Below are positions 1 through 5,061 of a stretch of DNA of 5,061 nucleotides, in pieces (position 1 is the first letter of the stretch; each line of letters starts with the position of its first letter). The DNA comes from Armatimonadota bacterium (GTDB lineage: Bacteria; Armatimonadota; HRBIN16). Location of the stretch: the NCBI GenBank assembly GCA_028275265.1, contig JAPWUZ010000197.1, forward strand, positions 1 to 5,061, read 5' to 3'. The notes beneath the pieces are model-generated. The model was not told the origin of the DNA. It did no database searches and saw only the letters and a list, made by a program, of their open reading frames with translations. Made by a program: the position numbers and the translations under genes.

Positions 1-1
1 T

Positions 2-829
2 TCCTATTCGGTTGGGGAAATGCGCATGTTGCACGCGGCGGCTGAAGAGTGCGCGCGGCATCTGTGGGGAAGCCTGCTTCTCCATTTCCCCGACAGGGGT
101 GCCTCTGCCAGCTACCTGCAGGAGTGGGAACGCCATCATCGCTTTGACGCCGCGCTGGTGTTTGGTCCCCTGCACGACGAAGGCTTGCTCTGGATGCAGC
201 GACGCGGCTATCCGGTCGTTGTGATCGACGCCGAGCCCGAGGTTCCTATCCCACGTGTCGTACAGGCAAACCGGGAGGGTACGAGGCAGGCGGTGCGTGA
301 GCTGATTCGGCTGGGACACCGGCGCATCGGTTTCCTGACCGGACACTACATGCCTCATTACGCACAGCGCTTCGAAGGCTACATGGAGGCGTTGCAAGAA
401 GCAGGCATCACCCCCGAGGCGAGCTGGGTGAAGCATGGCAAACCCCGCCCGACGCCTCAGGATGCCCTGCGGCGGCTGCTGGAGGTACGTCCCCCCTTGA
501 CGGCTATCGTGGGAGCGTCGGACATCCTGCTGGCGTTCGCCTATCCCGCGATTACGGAGATGAACGTTCGGGTGCCGGAAGAGCTTTCGCTCATCGGCTT
601 CGATGACGAGCCTTTCTGCACCACCATGCAGCCGCCCCTTTCATCGGTGCGCGTGGATTTGGAACAGCTGGCGCGTACCGGCGTGCGCCTGCTGATGGAC
701 ATGATGGACGGCAAACCGGTGCCACAACGGGTGGAGATACCCGCTCAGGTGGTGCTGCGTGATTCGTGCGCAACACCTCATTCGAACCACAACACTACAT
801 TTGAGTCTCACAAGGAGGGTTCACCATGA
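2..829 (+). CDS. LacI/GalR-type transcriptional regulator, ligand-binding domain (5' partial)
   Basis: The reading frame is open to the left edge, so the ATG at position 20 is internal and the DNA-binding N-terminus is missing. The 275 visible residues match the periplasmic-binding-protein-like sensor domain (Peripla_BP_3 type). Seen in order are the VVVID strand, an ANREGTRQAVRELIRLGHRRIGFLTG block, RFEGYMEALQEAGI, a GASD segment where the family usually has xxND, VRVPEELSLIGFDDEPF, and PPLSSVRVDLEQLARTG. This domain binds a small ligand, usually a sugar, and controls operator binding by the lost HTH. The HTH could be LacI-type or GntR-type, since both occur with this sensor. The last 20 or so residues (after VVLRDSCA) do not resemble the family and run through the next gene's ribosome binding site. 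The TGA overlaps the prepilin ATG, which suggests co-transcription and translational coupling. The ligand and target genes cannot be read from this window. Confidence 0.9.
   Translation, partial: SYSVGEMRMLHAAAEECARHLWGSLLLHFPDRGASASYLQEWERHHRFDAALVFGPLHDEGLLWMQRRGYPVVVIDAEPEVPIPRVVQANREGTRQAVRELIRLGHRRIGFLTGHYMPHYAQRFEGYMEALQEAGITPEASWVKHGKPRPTPQDALRRLLEVRPPLTAIVGASDILLAFAYPAITEMNVRVPEELSLIGFDDEPFCTTMQPPLSSVRVDLEQLARTGVRLLMDMMDGKPVPQRVEIPAQVVLRDSCATPHSNHNTTFESHKEGSP
812..819 (+). promoter_or_regulatory. Strong ribosome binding site of the prepilin-like gene, inside the regulator ORF
   Basis: AAGGAGGG is a near-perfect Shine-Dalgarno sequence, 6 nt before the ATG at 826. It lies within the last codons of the upstream regulator. 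It therefore fixes the prepilin start and allows efficient reinitiation by ribosomes finishing the regulator. Confidence 0.85.
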
Positions 830-1584
830 AACGCACTTACGGCTTCACGCTGATTGAGCTGCTGGTGGTTATCGCGATTATCGCGATACTGGCAGCGATT
901 CTGTTCCCGGTGTTCTCGCAAGCCCGGGAGAAGGCAAGGCAGGCTTCGTGCCTGTCCAACATGAAGCAGATTGGTCTCGCCATGATGATGTATCTGCAGG
1001 ACTATGACTACACATCCATGCGAGACACCTTCTGGACGTTCGACCGCTTCGGCTACTGCTGGAACGGGATGCTGTACCCGTACGTGAAGAACAAGGGCAT
1101 CTTCAAGTGCCCCAGCCACGGGCTTCCTTCCACTGCGCTGGACTGGGACAACACCCAGAACTACGACCCCTGGCTGGAGTATCGGGGCAAGTCCTACGGT
1201 ATCAGTGTCTACGGCATCGTGCAGTGCGCAGTGACGCCGGACGGCACCTGGAACACGGAGACGCTGAAGTATCCGGCGGAGCGCATCGCCTTCTATGAGG
1301 TGAAAGCCAACGACGGTTCCGGCTGGGGCGACAATGCCTGGTGGGTGTACCAGAGCGGACAGCCGGAGGGTGGCCCCGAGGGGCAGCGCCTCGCCTTCCG
1401 ACATAACGATGGCATGAACTGTATCCACATGGATGGACACGCGAAGTACTACACCAAGCAGTTCCTGCAGAACCTCATGGACGCAACCAAAACCCCGCGC
1501 CAGCGCGGTCCCGGTGAGAGCCAGCATCTGTTCTACCGGATGATTTACTACCCGTGGAGCGCGGACATGAGCCCGCAGCAGTAA
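826..1584 (+). CDS. Prepilin-type protein with H-X9-DG domain (DUF1559, PulG/type II pseudopilin-like)
   Basis: This 252-aa protein begins with a classic type III (prepilin) signal: a short basic leader, the cleavage site G6|F7, then FTLIELLVVIAIIAILAAIL, with Glu at mature position 5. The hydrophobic helix spans about residues 7-29. The next stretch (FPVFSQAREKARQASCLSNMKQIG, about 28-50) is the usual amphipathic continuation in DUF1559 proteins. Near the C-terminus H193, nine residues, then D203-G204 form the exact H-X9-DG motif. The globular part is rich in Trp and Tyr and has five Cys (42, 78, 95, 134, 199). A prepilin peptidase would be expected to process it, followed by assembly into a pseudopilus or display at the envelope; its real function is unknown. 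Such proteins occur in large families in Armatimonadota and Planctomycetota. The start is set by the strong RBS at 812-819. It overlaps the regulator by 4 bp. Confidence 0.95.
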   Translation: MKRTYGFTLIELLVVIAIIAILAAILFPVFSQAREKARQASCLSNMKQIGLAMMMYLQDYDYTSMRDTFWTFDRFGYCWNGMLYPYVKNKGIFKCPSHGLPSTALDWDNTQNYDPWLEYRGKSYGISVYGIVQCAVTPDGTWNTETLKYPAERIAFYEVKANDGSGWGDNAWWVYQSGQPEGGPEGQRLAFRHNDGMNCIHMDGHAKYYTKQFLQNLMDATKTPRQRGPGESQHLFYRMIYYPWSADMSPQQ

Positions 1585-1595
1585 GGATGCATCAG

Positions 1596-1632
1596 GCAGG
1601 GTTGTCGGGAGGGGAGGTACCGGCAACCCTGC
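1596..1632 (+). other. Intercistronic RNA hairpin between the prepilin and the mini membrane protein
   Basis: Bases 1596-1608 can pair with 1620-1632 over 13 bp, with one U-G wobble. The core is GCAGGGTTG against CAACCCTGC. The 11-nt loop is purine-rich (GAGGGGAGGTA) and resembles a Shine-Dalgarno sequence. No T-run follows, so it is not a standard terminator. It could protect the 3' end of the prepilin mRNA, act as a processing site, or weaken expression of the next gene. That role is inference; the pairing is read directly. Confidence 0.6.
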
Positions 1633-1666
1633 ACGTCAACGCCCGTCATTCATAGAGGAGGATGTG

Positions 1667-1828
1667 ATGAAGAAAGAGATCAACCCGGTGGTGGCTATCG
1701 TGGTGGTCGTGGTGATTGTGGCGGCGGTCATCTTCTTCTACTTCCGCGCCACCGCGCCGGAGGGAGTGAAAACTCTCAAACCACCGCCACCGAACCCGCC
1801 TGGAGGGATACCGGCACCTACGGAGTAA
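1667..1828 (+). CDS. Small single-span membrane protein with proline-rich tail (53 aa)
   Basis: The ATG at 1667 follows AGAGGAGG (1654-1661) with 5 nt spacing. The ATG at 1662 is followed at once by TGA and is not used. The protein has a short charged N-terminus (MKKEINP) and one very hydrophobic segment, about residues 8-26, made mostly of Val and Ile and ending in FFYF. A short hydrophilic tail follows, with the run PPPPNPPGG at about 39-47. It looks like a bitopic inner-membrane protein with the tail probably outside, but no catalytic motif is visible. It lies 82 bp after the prepilin gene and before the terminator, so it is probably in the same mRNA. It may help assemble, anchor or export the prepilin-like protein. 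This is inferred from position only, and I cannot assign a family. Confidence 0.75.
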   Translation: MKKEINPVVAIVVVVVIVAAVIFFYFRATAPEGVKTLKPPPPNPPGGIPAPTE

Positions 1829-1926
1829 TTTCGGCTCTTATCTGGAGGTGTAGGGTGCGAAACCTTAGCGGATAAAACAACAGCGGTGCCAAACGGGAAT
1901 GGACCCCCTACCCTCAGCGGGTTCAC

Positions 1927-1968
1927 ATAAAGCAAGGGCGGTTCATCACCGCCCTTGCCGCGCTTTTA
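1927..1968 (+). terminator. Rho-independent terminator of the regulator-prepilin unit
   Basis: A perfect 10-bp stem (GCAAGGGCGG at 1932-1941 with CCGCCCTTGC at 1949-1958) has a 7-nt loop and is followed closely by TTTT (1964-1967). The flanking ATAAAGC and GCTTTTAT can extend the pairing past a small bulge. On the minus strand only a short T-run follows the stem, so it works mainly rightward. It separates the first transcription unit from the transporter genes. Confidence 0.85.
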
Positions 1969-1972
1969 TGCC

Positions 1973-2002
1973 TCGACGTGGCGGAAAGATGGGGTGTATA
2001 AT
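1973..2002 (+). promoter_or_regulatory. Sigma70-type promoter for the BtuF/BtuC-like genes
   Basis: A consensus -10 box TATAAT lies at 1997-2002. A four-of-six -35 box TCGACG lies at 1973-1978, giving an 18-bp spacer. Transcription would start near 2008-2010, about 45 nt before the ATG at 2053. The predicted leader is too short for a cobalamin riboswitch, and no B12-box-like element was noticed in it. The promoter sits immediately after the terminator hairpin. Confidence 0.7.
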
Positions 2003-2042
2003 GTTTATTGTGCTTTCTGTCACCGAACGCTTCCAGAGGAAT

Positions 2043-2048
2043 GGGAGG
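2043..2048 (+). promoter_or_regulatory. Ribosome binding site deciding the start of the BtuF-like gene
   Basis: GGGAGG lies 4 nt before the ATG at 2053. The other in-frame candidates fit worse. The ATG at 2041 directly abuts its purine stretch, and the TTG at 2008 coincides with the predicted transcription start. Confidence 0.6.
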
Positions 2049-2052
2049 AGAG

Positions 2053-2883
2053 ATGCCGCCAACAGCGTTTCCGCGTCGGGTTACCGACTTTCGTGGCAAA
2101 GTGTTGACCTTAAAGAGCGCGCCCCGGCGCATCGTGTCCTTGACGCCGGGCACCACAGAGGTGCTGTTCGCCATCGGTGCGGGCAAGCAGGTGGTGGGCG
2201 TGACCGGCTACTGCGACTATCCGCCTGAAGCGAAGCAACTGCCCAAAATCGGCGACATGCGCGTGAACGTGGAGGCTGTCGTTGCCTTACGCCCCGACCT
2301 GGTGGTGGCGGACGGCGTATTGAACCGCCGCTTCCTGCCCGCGCTGGAGCGTTTGAAACTTCCCCTGCTGGTGGTTGCCCCCAAGACATGGCTGGACGTC
2401 GCCCGGCTCATCCGCCTGCTGGGCGAAGCAACGGGTCATGAGAAACAAGCCGCGTCGCTGGCGCAACGGTTCTACCAGGCACACCATGAGGCTCGTTCTC
2501 GCCCTGCCTCAGGGCAAAAGCCGGGTGTGCTGTTTGCGCTGAACGTGGAGCCGTTGCCGATGTGGGTCGCTGGACGTGAGTTGTTCGTGGACGATATGAT
2601 TCGCCTCGCGGGTGGACGTAACGTCGCCGCGGATGGAGGCGTGAACTACTATCCCCTCTCCGCTGAAGCGTTGCTGGCACGCAACCCCGACGTCATTATC
2701 ACGACTGTGCCCGAAGACCGTCTGTCTCCCCTATACGAACACCCCGTGCTCAAACGGCTGAAGGCGGTGCAAAACCGGCGGGTCTACAGTGTGGATTCCA
2801 ACCTGTTTGTGCGCCCCACACCTCGCCTGCTGAAAGGGCTGGAGCTGTTGCAGAGGATTATTGTCAAGGCGCAGCGAGGATAA
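2053..2883 (+). CDS. BtuF-like ABC transporter substrate-binding protein (probable cobalamin/corrinoid), no signal peptide seen
   Basis: This 276-aa protein matches the Peripla_BP_2 (BtuF/FecB/FhuD) family over its full length. The N-terminus FPRRVTDFRGKVLTL resembles the start of a mature secreted binding protein. Then come APRRIVSLTPGTTEVLFAIG (about 23-42), VVGVTGYCDYPPEA (47-60), VNVEAVVALRPDLVVADG (71-88), and the C-lobe segments WVAGRELFVDDMIRLAGGRN (171-190) and LLARNPDVIITT (207-218). The VGVTxYCDYP pattern is typical of cobalamin-binding members, but siderophore or heme cannot be excluded. Such proteins normally deliver ligand to a BtuC-type permease, and that gene starts 4 bp downstream. 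The oddity is that no signal peptide or lipobox precedes the domain. The frame is blocked upstream by TAA at 1999, and no leader-like stretch is seen in the other frames. It might act in the cytoplasm, use a non-classical route, or have lost its leader. Confidence 0.85.
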   Translation: MPPTAFPRRVTDFRGKVLTLKSAPRRIVSLTPGTTEVLFAIGAGKQVVGVTGYCDYPPEAKQLPKIGDMRVNVEAVVALRPDLVVADGVLNRRFLPALERLKLPLLVVAPKTWLDVARLIRLLGEATGHEKQAASLAQRFYQAHHEARSRPASGQKPGVLFALNVEPLPMWVAGRELFVDDMIRLAGGRNVAADGGVNYYPLSAEALLARNPDVIITTVPEDRLSPLYEHPVLKRLKAVQNRRVYSVDSNLFVRPTPRLLKGLELLQRIIVKAQRG

Positions 2884-2887
2884 GCTG

Positions 2888-3898
2888 ATGCCCACGGTCT
2901 GGTTCAAGCGCTACCGGGTGTTTGCCATATTGCTTCCCGTGCTGGTGGTTGCGACGGTGGCGGCAGCATTGTGCATGGGCAGCGAGCCGATTGCACCACA
3001 GCAGGTATGGCGCATCCTTCGGGAGGGAGGCTCCTCCGGCGACAGCTTCAGCGTGATTGTGTGGCAACTGCGCCTGCCGCGGATGACTATGGCGGCGATG
3101 GTAGGGGTGTTGCTGAGTGTGGCCGGGGTGATTCTGCAGGGCTTGCTGCGCAACGACCTTGCGGACCCCTACACCATCGGCGTCTCGTCGGGTGCGGCGA
3201 TGGGCGCGTCGGCTGCCGTGCTGGCAGGTTGGGAGGCAAAATGGCATGGCTTCGGCGTGCCCGTAGCGGCTTTTGTGTGTGCCATGATTGCCATCGTGCT
3301 GGTACTGATGGTCGCGCGTCGGGAAGGTGTGCTGCGCGTGTCCGTGTTTCTGCTGGCGGGGATCGTGGTGGGGTCGTTCATGTGGTCGGTGGTCACGCTG
3401 ATGCTGACGCTGGCAGGCGCAGATGTGGGGCGTGTGCTGTTCTGGCTGATGGGCAGTTTTGCCGATGCCGAGTGGGTGCGCATACGACTTCTTCTGCCGT
3501 TCGCGGTACTGGGTATTCTGGGACTGCGTGCAATGGCTTACGGGCTGAACGCTTTTGCGCTGGGCGAAGAGAGCGCAGCGCATCTGGGCGTCGAGGTAGA
3601 GCGACTGAAAAGGGGAGCGATTGTGCTGGCGGCATTGTGCACGGCGGCAGCGGTGTCGGTCAGCGGCATTATCGGCTTCGTGGGGCTGGTGGTGCCGCAT
3701 ATTGCGCGGCGACTGTTCGGCTCCGACCACCGGCAGCTGTTCTGGAGTGCGGCGGTGCTGGGCGCAGTGTTGATGGTCTGGGCGGATACGCTGGCGCGAA
3801 GCATCGCCCGACCGGCAGAGATACCGGTTGGGGTGATTACTGCTCTGATAGGTGCGCCGTTTTTCATCACATTACTGAGGCGGGAACGACTGGTGTGA
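2888..3898 (+). CDS. BtuC/FecCD-family ABC transporter permease (probable cobalamin uptake)
   Basis: This 336-aa polytopic inner-membrane protein has the usual family length. Hallmarks in order are LRLPR (61-65), GVILQGLLRNDLADPYTIGVSSGA (about 80-103), FWLMGSFAD (185-193), LGVEVERLKRGAIVLAAL (233-250), SGIIGFVGLVVPHIARRLFGSDHR (259-282, containing the ATPase-coupling region of this family), and EIPVGVITALIGAPFF (311-326). It forms the translocation channel, normally as a dimer with a BtuD-type ATPase on the inside and a BtuF-type binding protein outside. The ATG at 2888 is chosen because GAGGA (2876-2880) lies 7 nt upstream. An in-frame TTG at 2861 would overlap the previous gene and add a charged stretch. 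Only 4 bp separate it from the BtuF-like stop, so the two are co-transcribed. No ATPase gene follows in the window, so the subunit must be supplied from elsewhere if the transporter works. Confidence 0.92.
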   Translation: MPTVWFKRYRVFAILLPVLVVATVAAALCMGSEPIAPQQVWRILREGGSSGDSFSVIVWQLRLPRMTMAAMVGVLLSVAGVILQGLLRNDLADPYTIGVSSGAAMGASAAVLAGWEAKWHGFGVPVAAFVCAMIAIVLVLMVARREGVLRVSVFLLAGIVVGSFMWSVVTLMLTLAGADVGRVLFWLMGSFADAEWVRIRLLLPFAVLGILGLRAMAYGLNAFALGEESAAHLGVEVERLKRGAIVLAALCTAAAVSVSGIIGFVGLVVPHIARRLFGSDHRQLFWSAAVLGAVLMVWADTLARSIARPAEIPVGVITALIGAPFFITLLRRERLV

Positions 3899-3986
3899 GA
3901 GGCTGTCTTTTGGAGCATCCTGTAGCATAGAGGGCAGTATTGCTGTTCAGAGCCTACCGAGCCTTGATCACCACGTGAGGAGGAAC

Positions 3987-4499
3987 ATGGCAAGGAAAAA
4001 AGATAACGAACGGAAACCTGCTACCGAGCAGGCGATTATCGAAGAGGCGCAACGTGAACTGCGTGTGATATGGTGGCGGTACACACTGTGGATTACGATA
4101 CTGATGCTGGTGGCGCCGCTGGTAATGACCGTTCTGGCGGCACTGCTGCGGCTCGGACAGGTCAGCTTTCTGGTGTTGAACTTCGTGGTGGTGTTTGTGC
4201 TGGTTCAGGTCATGCTCTATCATGTGCGACAGAGCTATCTCCGCCTGAAGCAGCTGGGGCGCACGGCGGTGCAGAAACACCTGTGGCAGGCAGCGCGAGT
4301 GGCACTGGAACCGTTCTCGCGCTTTGGGAACAGAGGCTTTGACTGGGATGGCGAGGCGCACTACCTGCTGATGCGCACCTACCTGTCTCTGGGGGACGCC
4401 CCCCGTGCGGCGAAGATACGCGATTTTCTATTGCGTTACCGAAGGGGCAAGTGGGTAGAGCGCGCCCGCAAGGCAGTTCCCGTGGAGGAGGAGAACTAA
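3987..4499 (+). CDS. Membrane protein of unknown function with two TM helices and a TPR-like tail (170 aa)
   Basis: The ATG at 3987 follows GAGGAGG (3977-3983). A GTG at 3975 in the same frame would place the start before that RBS and is less likely. Residues 1-31 are charged and probably cytoplasmic and helical (QAIIEEAQRELRVIWWR). Two hydrophobic helices span about 33-54 and 59-78, joined by a very short turn (RLGQ), so both termini should face the same side, probably the cytoplasm. Residues 95-150 look like two helical hairpins, with a TPR-like stretch around YLLMRTYLSLGDAPRAAKIR (126-145). The end is acidic (VEEEN). I do not recognise the family. It begins 88 bp after the permease, with no terminator or convincing promoter seen between, so read-through from the transporter operon is possible. 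No functional link to transport can be claimed. Confidence 0.8.
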   Translation: MARKKDNERKPATEQAIIEEAQRELRVIWWRYTLWITILMLVAPLVMTVLAALLRLGQVSFLVLNFVVVFVLVQVMLYHVRQSYLRLKQLGRTAVQKHLWQAARVALEPFSRFGNRGFDWDGEAHYLLMRTYLSLGDAPRAAKIRDFLLRYRRGKWVERARKAVPVEEEN

Positions 4500-4514
4500 T
4501 CTTCCTCTTCCTCC
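4484..4514. other. Purine/pyrimidine inverted repeat spanning two convergent stop codons
   Basis: GGAGGAGGAGAA (4484-4495) can pair with TTCCTCTTCCTCC (4502-4514) around a 6-nt loop, with one bulged base and one wobble. The TAA of the + strand gene and the TAG of the - strand gene overlap in this loop region. There is no T-run on either side, so it is not a standard terminator. The repeat arises because both proteins end in Glu-rich tails. It may still slow or end convergent transcription, which is inference. Confidence 0.45.
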
Positions 4515-4846
4515 TCATCCTCGTCTTCGAAGTCGAAGCCCTCGATATCGTCCAGGTCCATACTGGGATCGGTATAGCGTCCAATCTCCTCGGCGCGGAA
4601 GACGTGCACCACGAAATCCTCGCGCTCGAAACGGGGCATATAGCTCGACACGATGTCTTCGTCGATCATCGCCACCAGCGTCTCTTCCTGCTCCGGAGCA
4701 AAATCGCCCTCCAGCAACAGGGTGGCATAGATGGTACCCGCAGCATAGTGAATATCCACCTGTCCGACTCGCTCGTTGTTACGCCATATCAGATAGATTT
4801 CCGAGCTTTCGGTGCGAACCAAACGGTTCAAACGCAGGTTGTTCAT
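4496..4846 (-). CDS. Small protein of unknown function with a strongly acidic C-terminus (116 aa)
   Basis: The start is supported by AGGAGAAG on the minus strand, placing AGGAG 7 nt before the ATG. The gene begins one base after the stop of the DUF342-like gene, so the two are almost certainly one operon with coupled translation. Residues 1-95 look like a compact alpha/beta domain: strands around EIYLIWRNNERVGQVDIHY (16-34) and TIYATLLLEG (38-47), a helix around PEQEETLVAMIDEDIVSSY (51-69), and a further strand at DFVVHVFR (77-84). Residues 97-116 hold 15 Asp/Glu out of 20, and the last ten are all acidic. No signal peptide or membrane segment is seen, so it is probably cytoplasmic. I do not recognise a family. 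The acidic tail could bind a basic partner, metal ions or a nucleic-acid-binding protein, but this is speculation. Its stop overlaps the convergent gene by 4 bp. Confidence 0.8.
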   Translation of the reverse strand: MNNLRLNRLVRTESSEIYLIWRNNERVGQVDIHYAAGTIYATLLLEGDFAPEQEETLVAMIDEDIVSSYMPRFEREDFVVHVFRAEEIGRYTDPSMDLDDIEGFDFEDEDEEEEED

Positions 4847-4847
4847 G

Positions 4848-5061
4848 TTACTTCTCCTGTAGCCTGTCCAGCGATCTCACCTGCACTCGCGCCTCACCTC
4901 GCACTACGGTGAAACGAACCGCCTGCATCTCGGTTTCCACCAGGTAACTGTATTTGCCGATAGTTACCTTCACGCCGGGGTAGACCACGCCGCGCACCAC
5001 CACCTCGGCACGAGTAGGAGCGTTCACTGCGATGGTGATGCTACGCTTCTCGTGTTGCAGC
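4848..5061 (-). CDS. DUF342 / FapA-like protein, C-terminal end (5' partial)
   Basis: The minus-strand frame is open from the right edge to the TAA at 4850-4848, giving 70 visible residues. The segment VVVRGVVYPGVKVTIGKYSY (visible residues 21-40), followed by LVETEMQAVRFTVVRGEARV, matches the C-terminal beta-rich repeat of DUF342 (FapA) proteins, where a YPGV..IG pattern precedes a final F.....GEI-like strand. Named members have been linked to flagellar assembly at the cell pole, but most DUF342 proteins have no proven role. The N-terminal part lies outside the window, so the total length and any extra domains are unknown. The ribosome binding site of the 116-aa gene lies inside its last codons (about 4854-4858). 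Confidence 0.75.
   Translation of the reverse strand, partial: LQHEKRSITIAVNAPTRAEVVVRGVVYPGVKVTIGKYSYLVETEMQAVRFTVVRGEARVQVRSLDRLQEK

Noticed and set aside
773..801. Independent promoter for the prepilin gene (TACATT as -10)
   Set aside because: No acceptable -35 box lies at a suitable distance, so it is too weak to report.
808..1626. A 272-codon minus-strand ORF opposite the prepilin gene
   Set aside because: It is an antisense shadow of a clearly recognised gene, has no family-like motifs, and its length reflects GC-rich codon use.
1850..1911. Possible stem between GTAGGG and CCCTAC in the 3' untranslated region
   Set aside because: Only 6 bp pair across a 50-nt gap, which is expected by chance.
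1829..2052. Possible cobalamin riboswitch upstream of the BtuF-like gene
   Set aside because: The predicted leader after the promoter is only about 45 nt, and no B12-box-like motif was seen. The upstream part holds the terminator.
1899..2228. A 109-codon plus-strand ORF across the terminator and promoter
   Set aside because: It spans the terminator hairpin and the promoter, runs into the BtuF-like gene out of frame, and lacks a clear RBS.
2864..3730. A 288-codon minus-strand ORF opposite the permease gene
   Set aside because: It is rich in His, Gln and Arg with no domain-like pattern, as expected from the complement of a hydrophobic membrane protein gene.
3899..3986. Promoter or terminator between the permease and the 170-aa protein
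   Set aside because: A TAGCAT resembles a -10 box but no fitting -35 was found, and no stem with a T-run is present.
4451..4912. A 153-codon plus-strand ORF opposite the acidic-tailed gene
   Set aside because: It overlaps the better supported minus-strand genes, and its hydrophobic start comes from complementing the Glu/Asp run.

Overview
The window looks like chromosomal DNA of a GC-rich bacterium. My best guess is Armatimonadota. The main clue is the prepilin-like protein with an H-X9-DG motif, whose N-terminal region (the ILFPVFSQAREKARQ type) is very common in that phylum. Planctomycetota and Lentisphaerota also carry many such proteins, so the assignment is an inference. I see no insertion sequences, CRISPR arrays, tRNA or rRNA genes.

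Region 1 (about 2-1970, + strand) looks like one transcription unit. It starts with the ligand-binding part of a LacI/GalR-type regulator, whose DNA-binding N-terminus lies off the left edge. The stop codon of this gene overlaps the start of the 252-aa H-X9-DG prepilin-like gene (ATGA). A 13-bp intercistronic hairpin and a 53-aa single-span membrane protein gene follow. A clear rho-independent terminator closes the unit.

Region 2 (about 1973-4499, + strand) begins with a good sigma70-type promoter (TATAAT) directly after the terminator. It carries a BtuF-like substrate-binding protein, then after 4 bp a BtuC/FecCD-family permease, and then a 170-aa protein of unknown function with two membrane spans and a TPR-like tail. 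The ABC pair probably takes up cobalamin or another corrinoid. The binding protein has no visible signal peptide, and no ATPase gene is present in the window.

Region 3 (4496-5061, - strand) is convergent with region 2. It holds the C-terminal end of a DUF342 (FapA-like) protein. One base later comes a 116-aa protein of unknown function with an extremely acidic tail. The convergent genes overlap by 4 bp at their stop codons, inside a purine/pyrimidine inverted repeat.

Most of the window is recognisable. The less-explained parts are the regulator/prepilin/mini-membrane-protein unit, the leaderless binding protein, and the acidic-tailed small protein next to DUF342. I do not see strong evidence for a wholly new system. 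No gap between genes exceeds about 225 bases.
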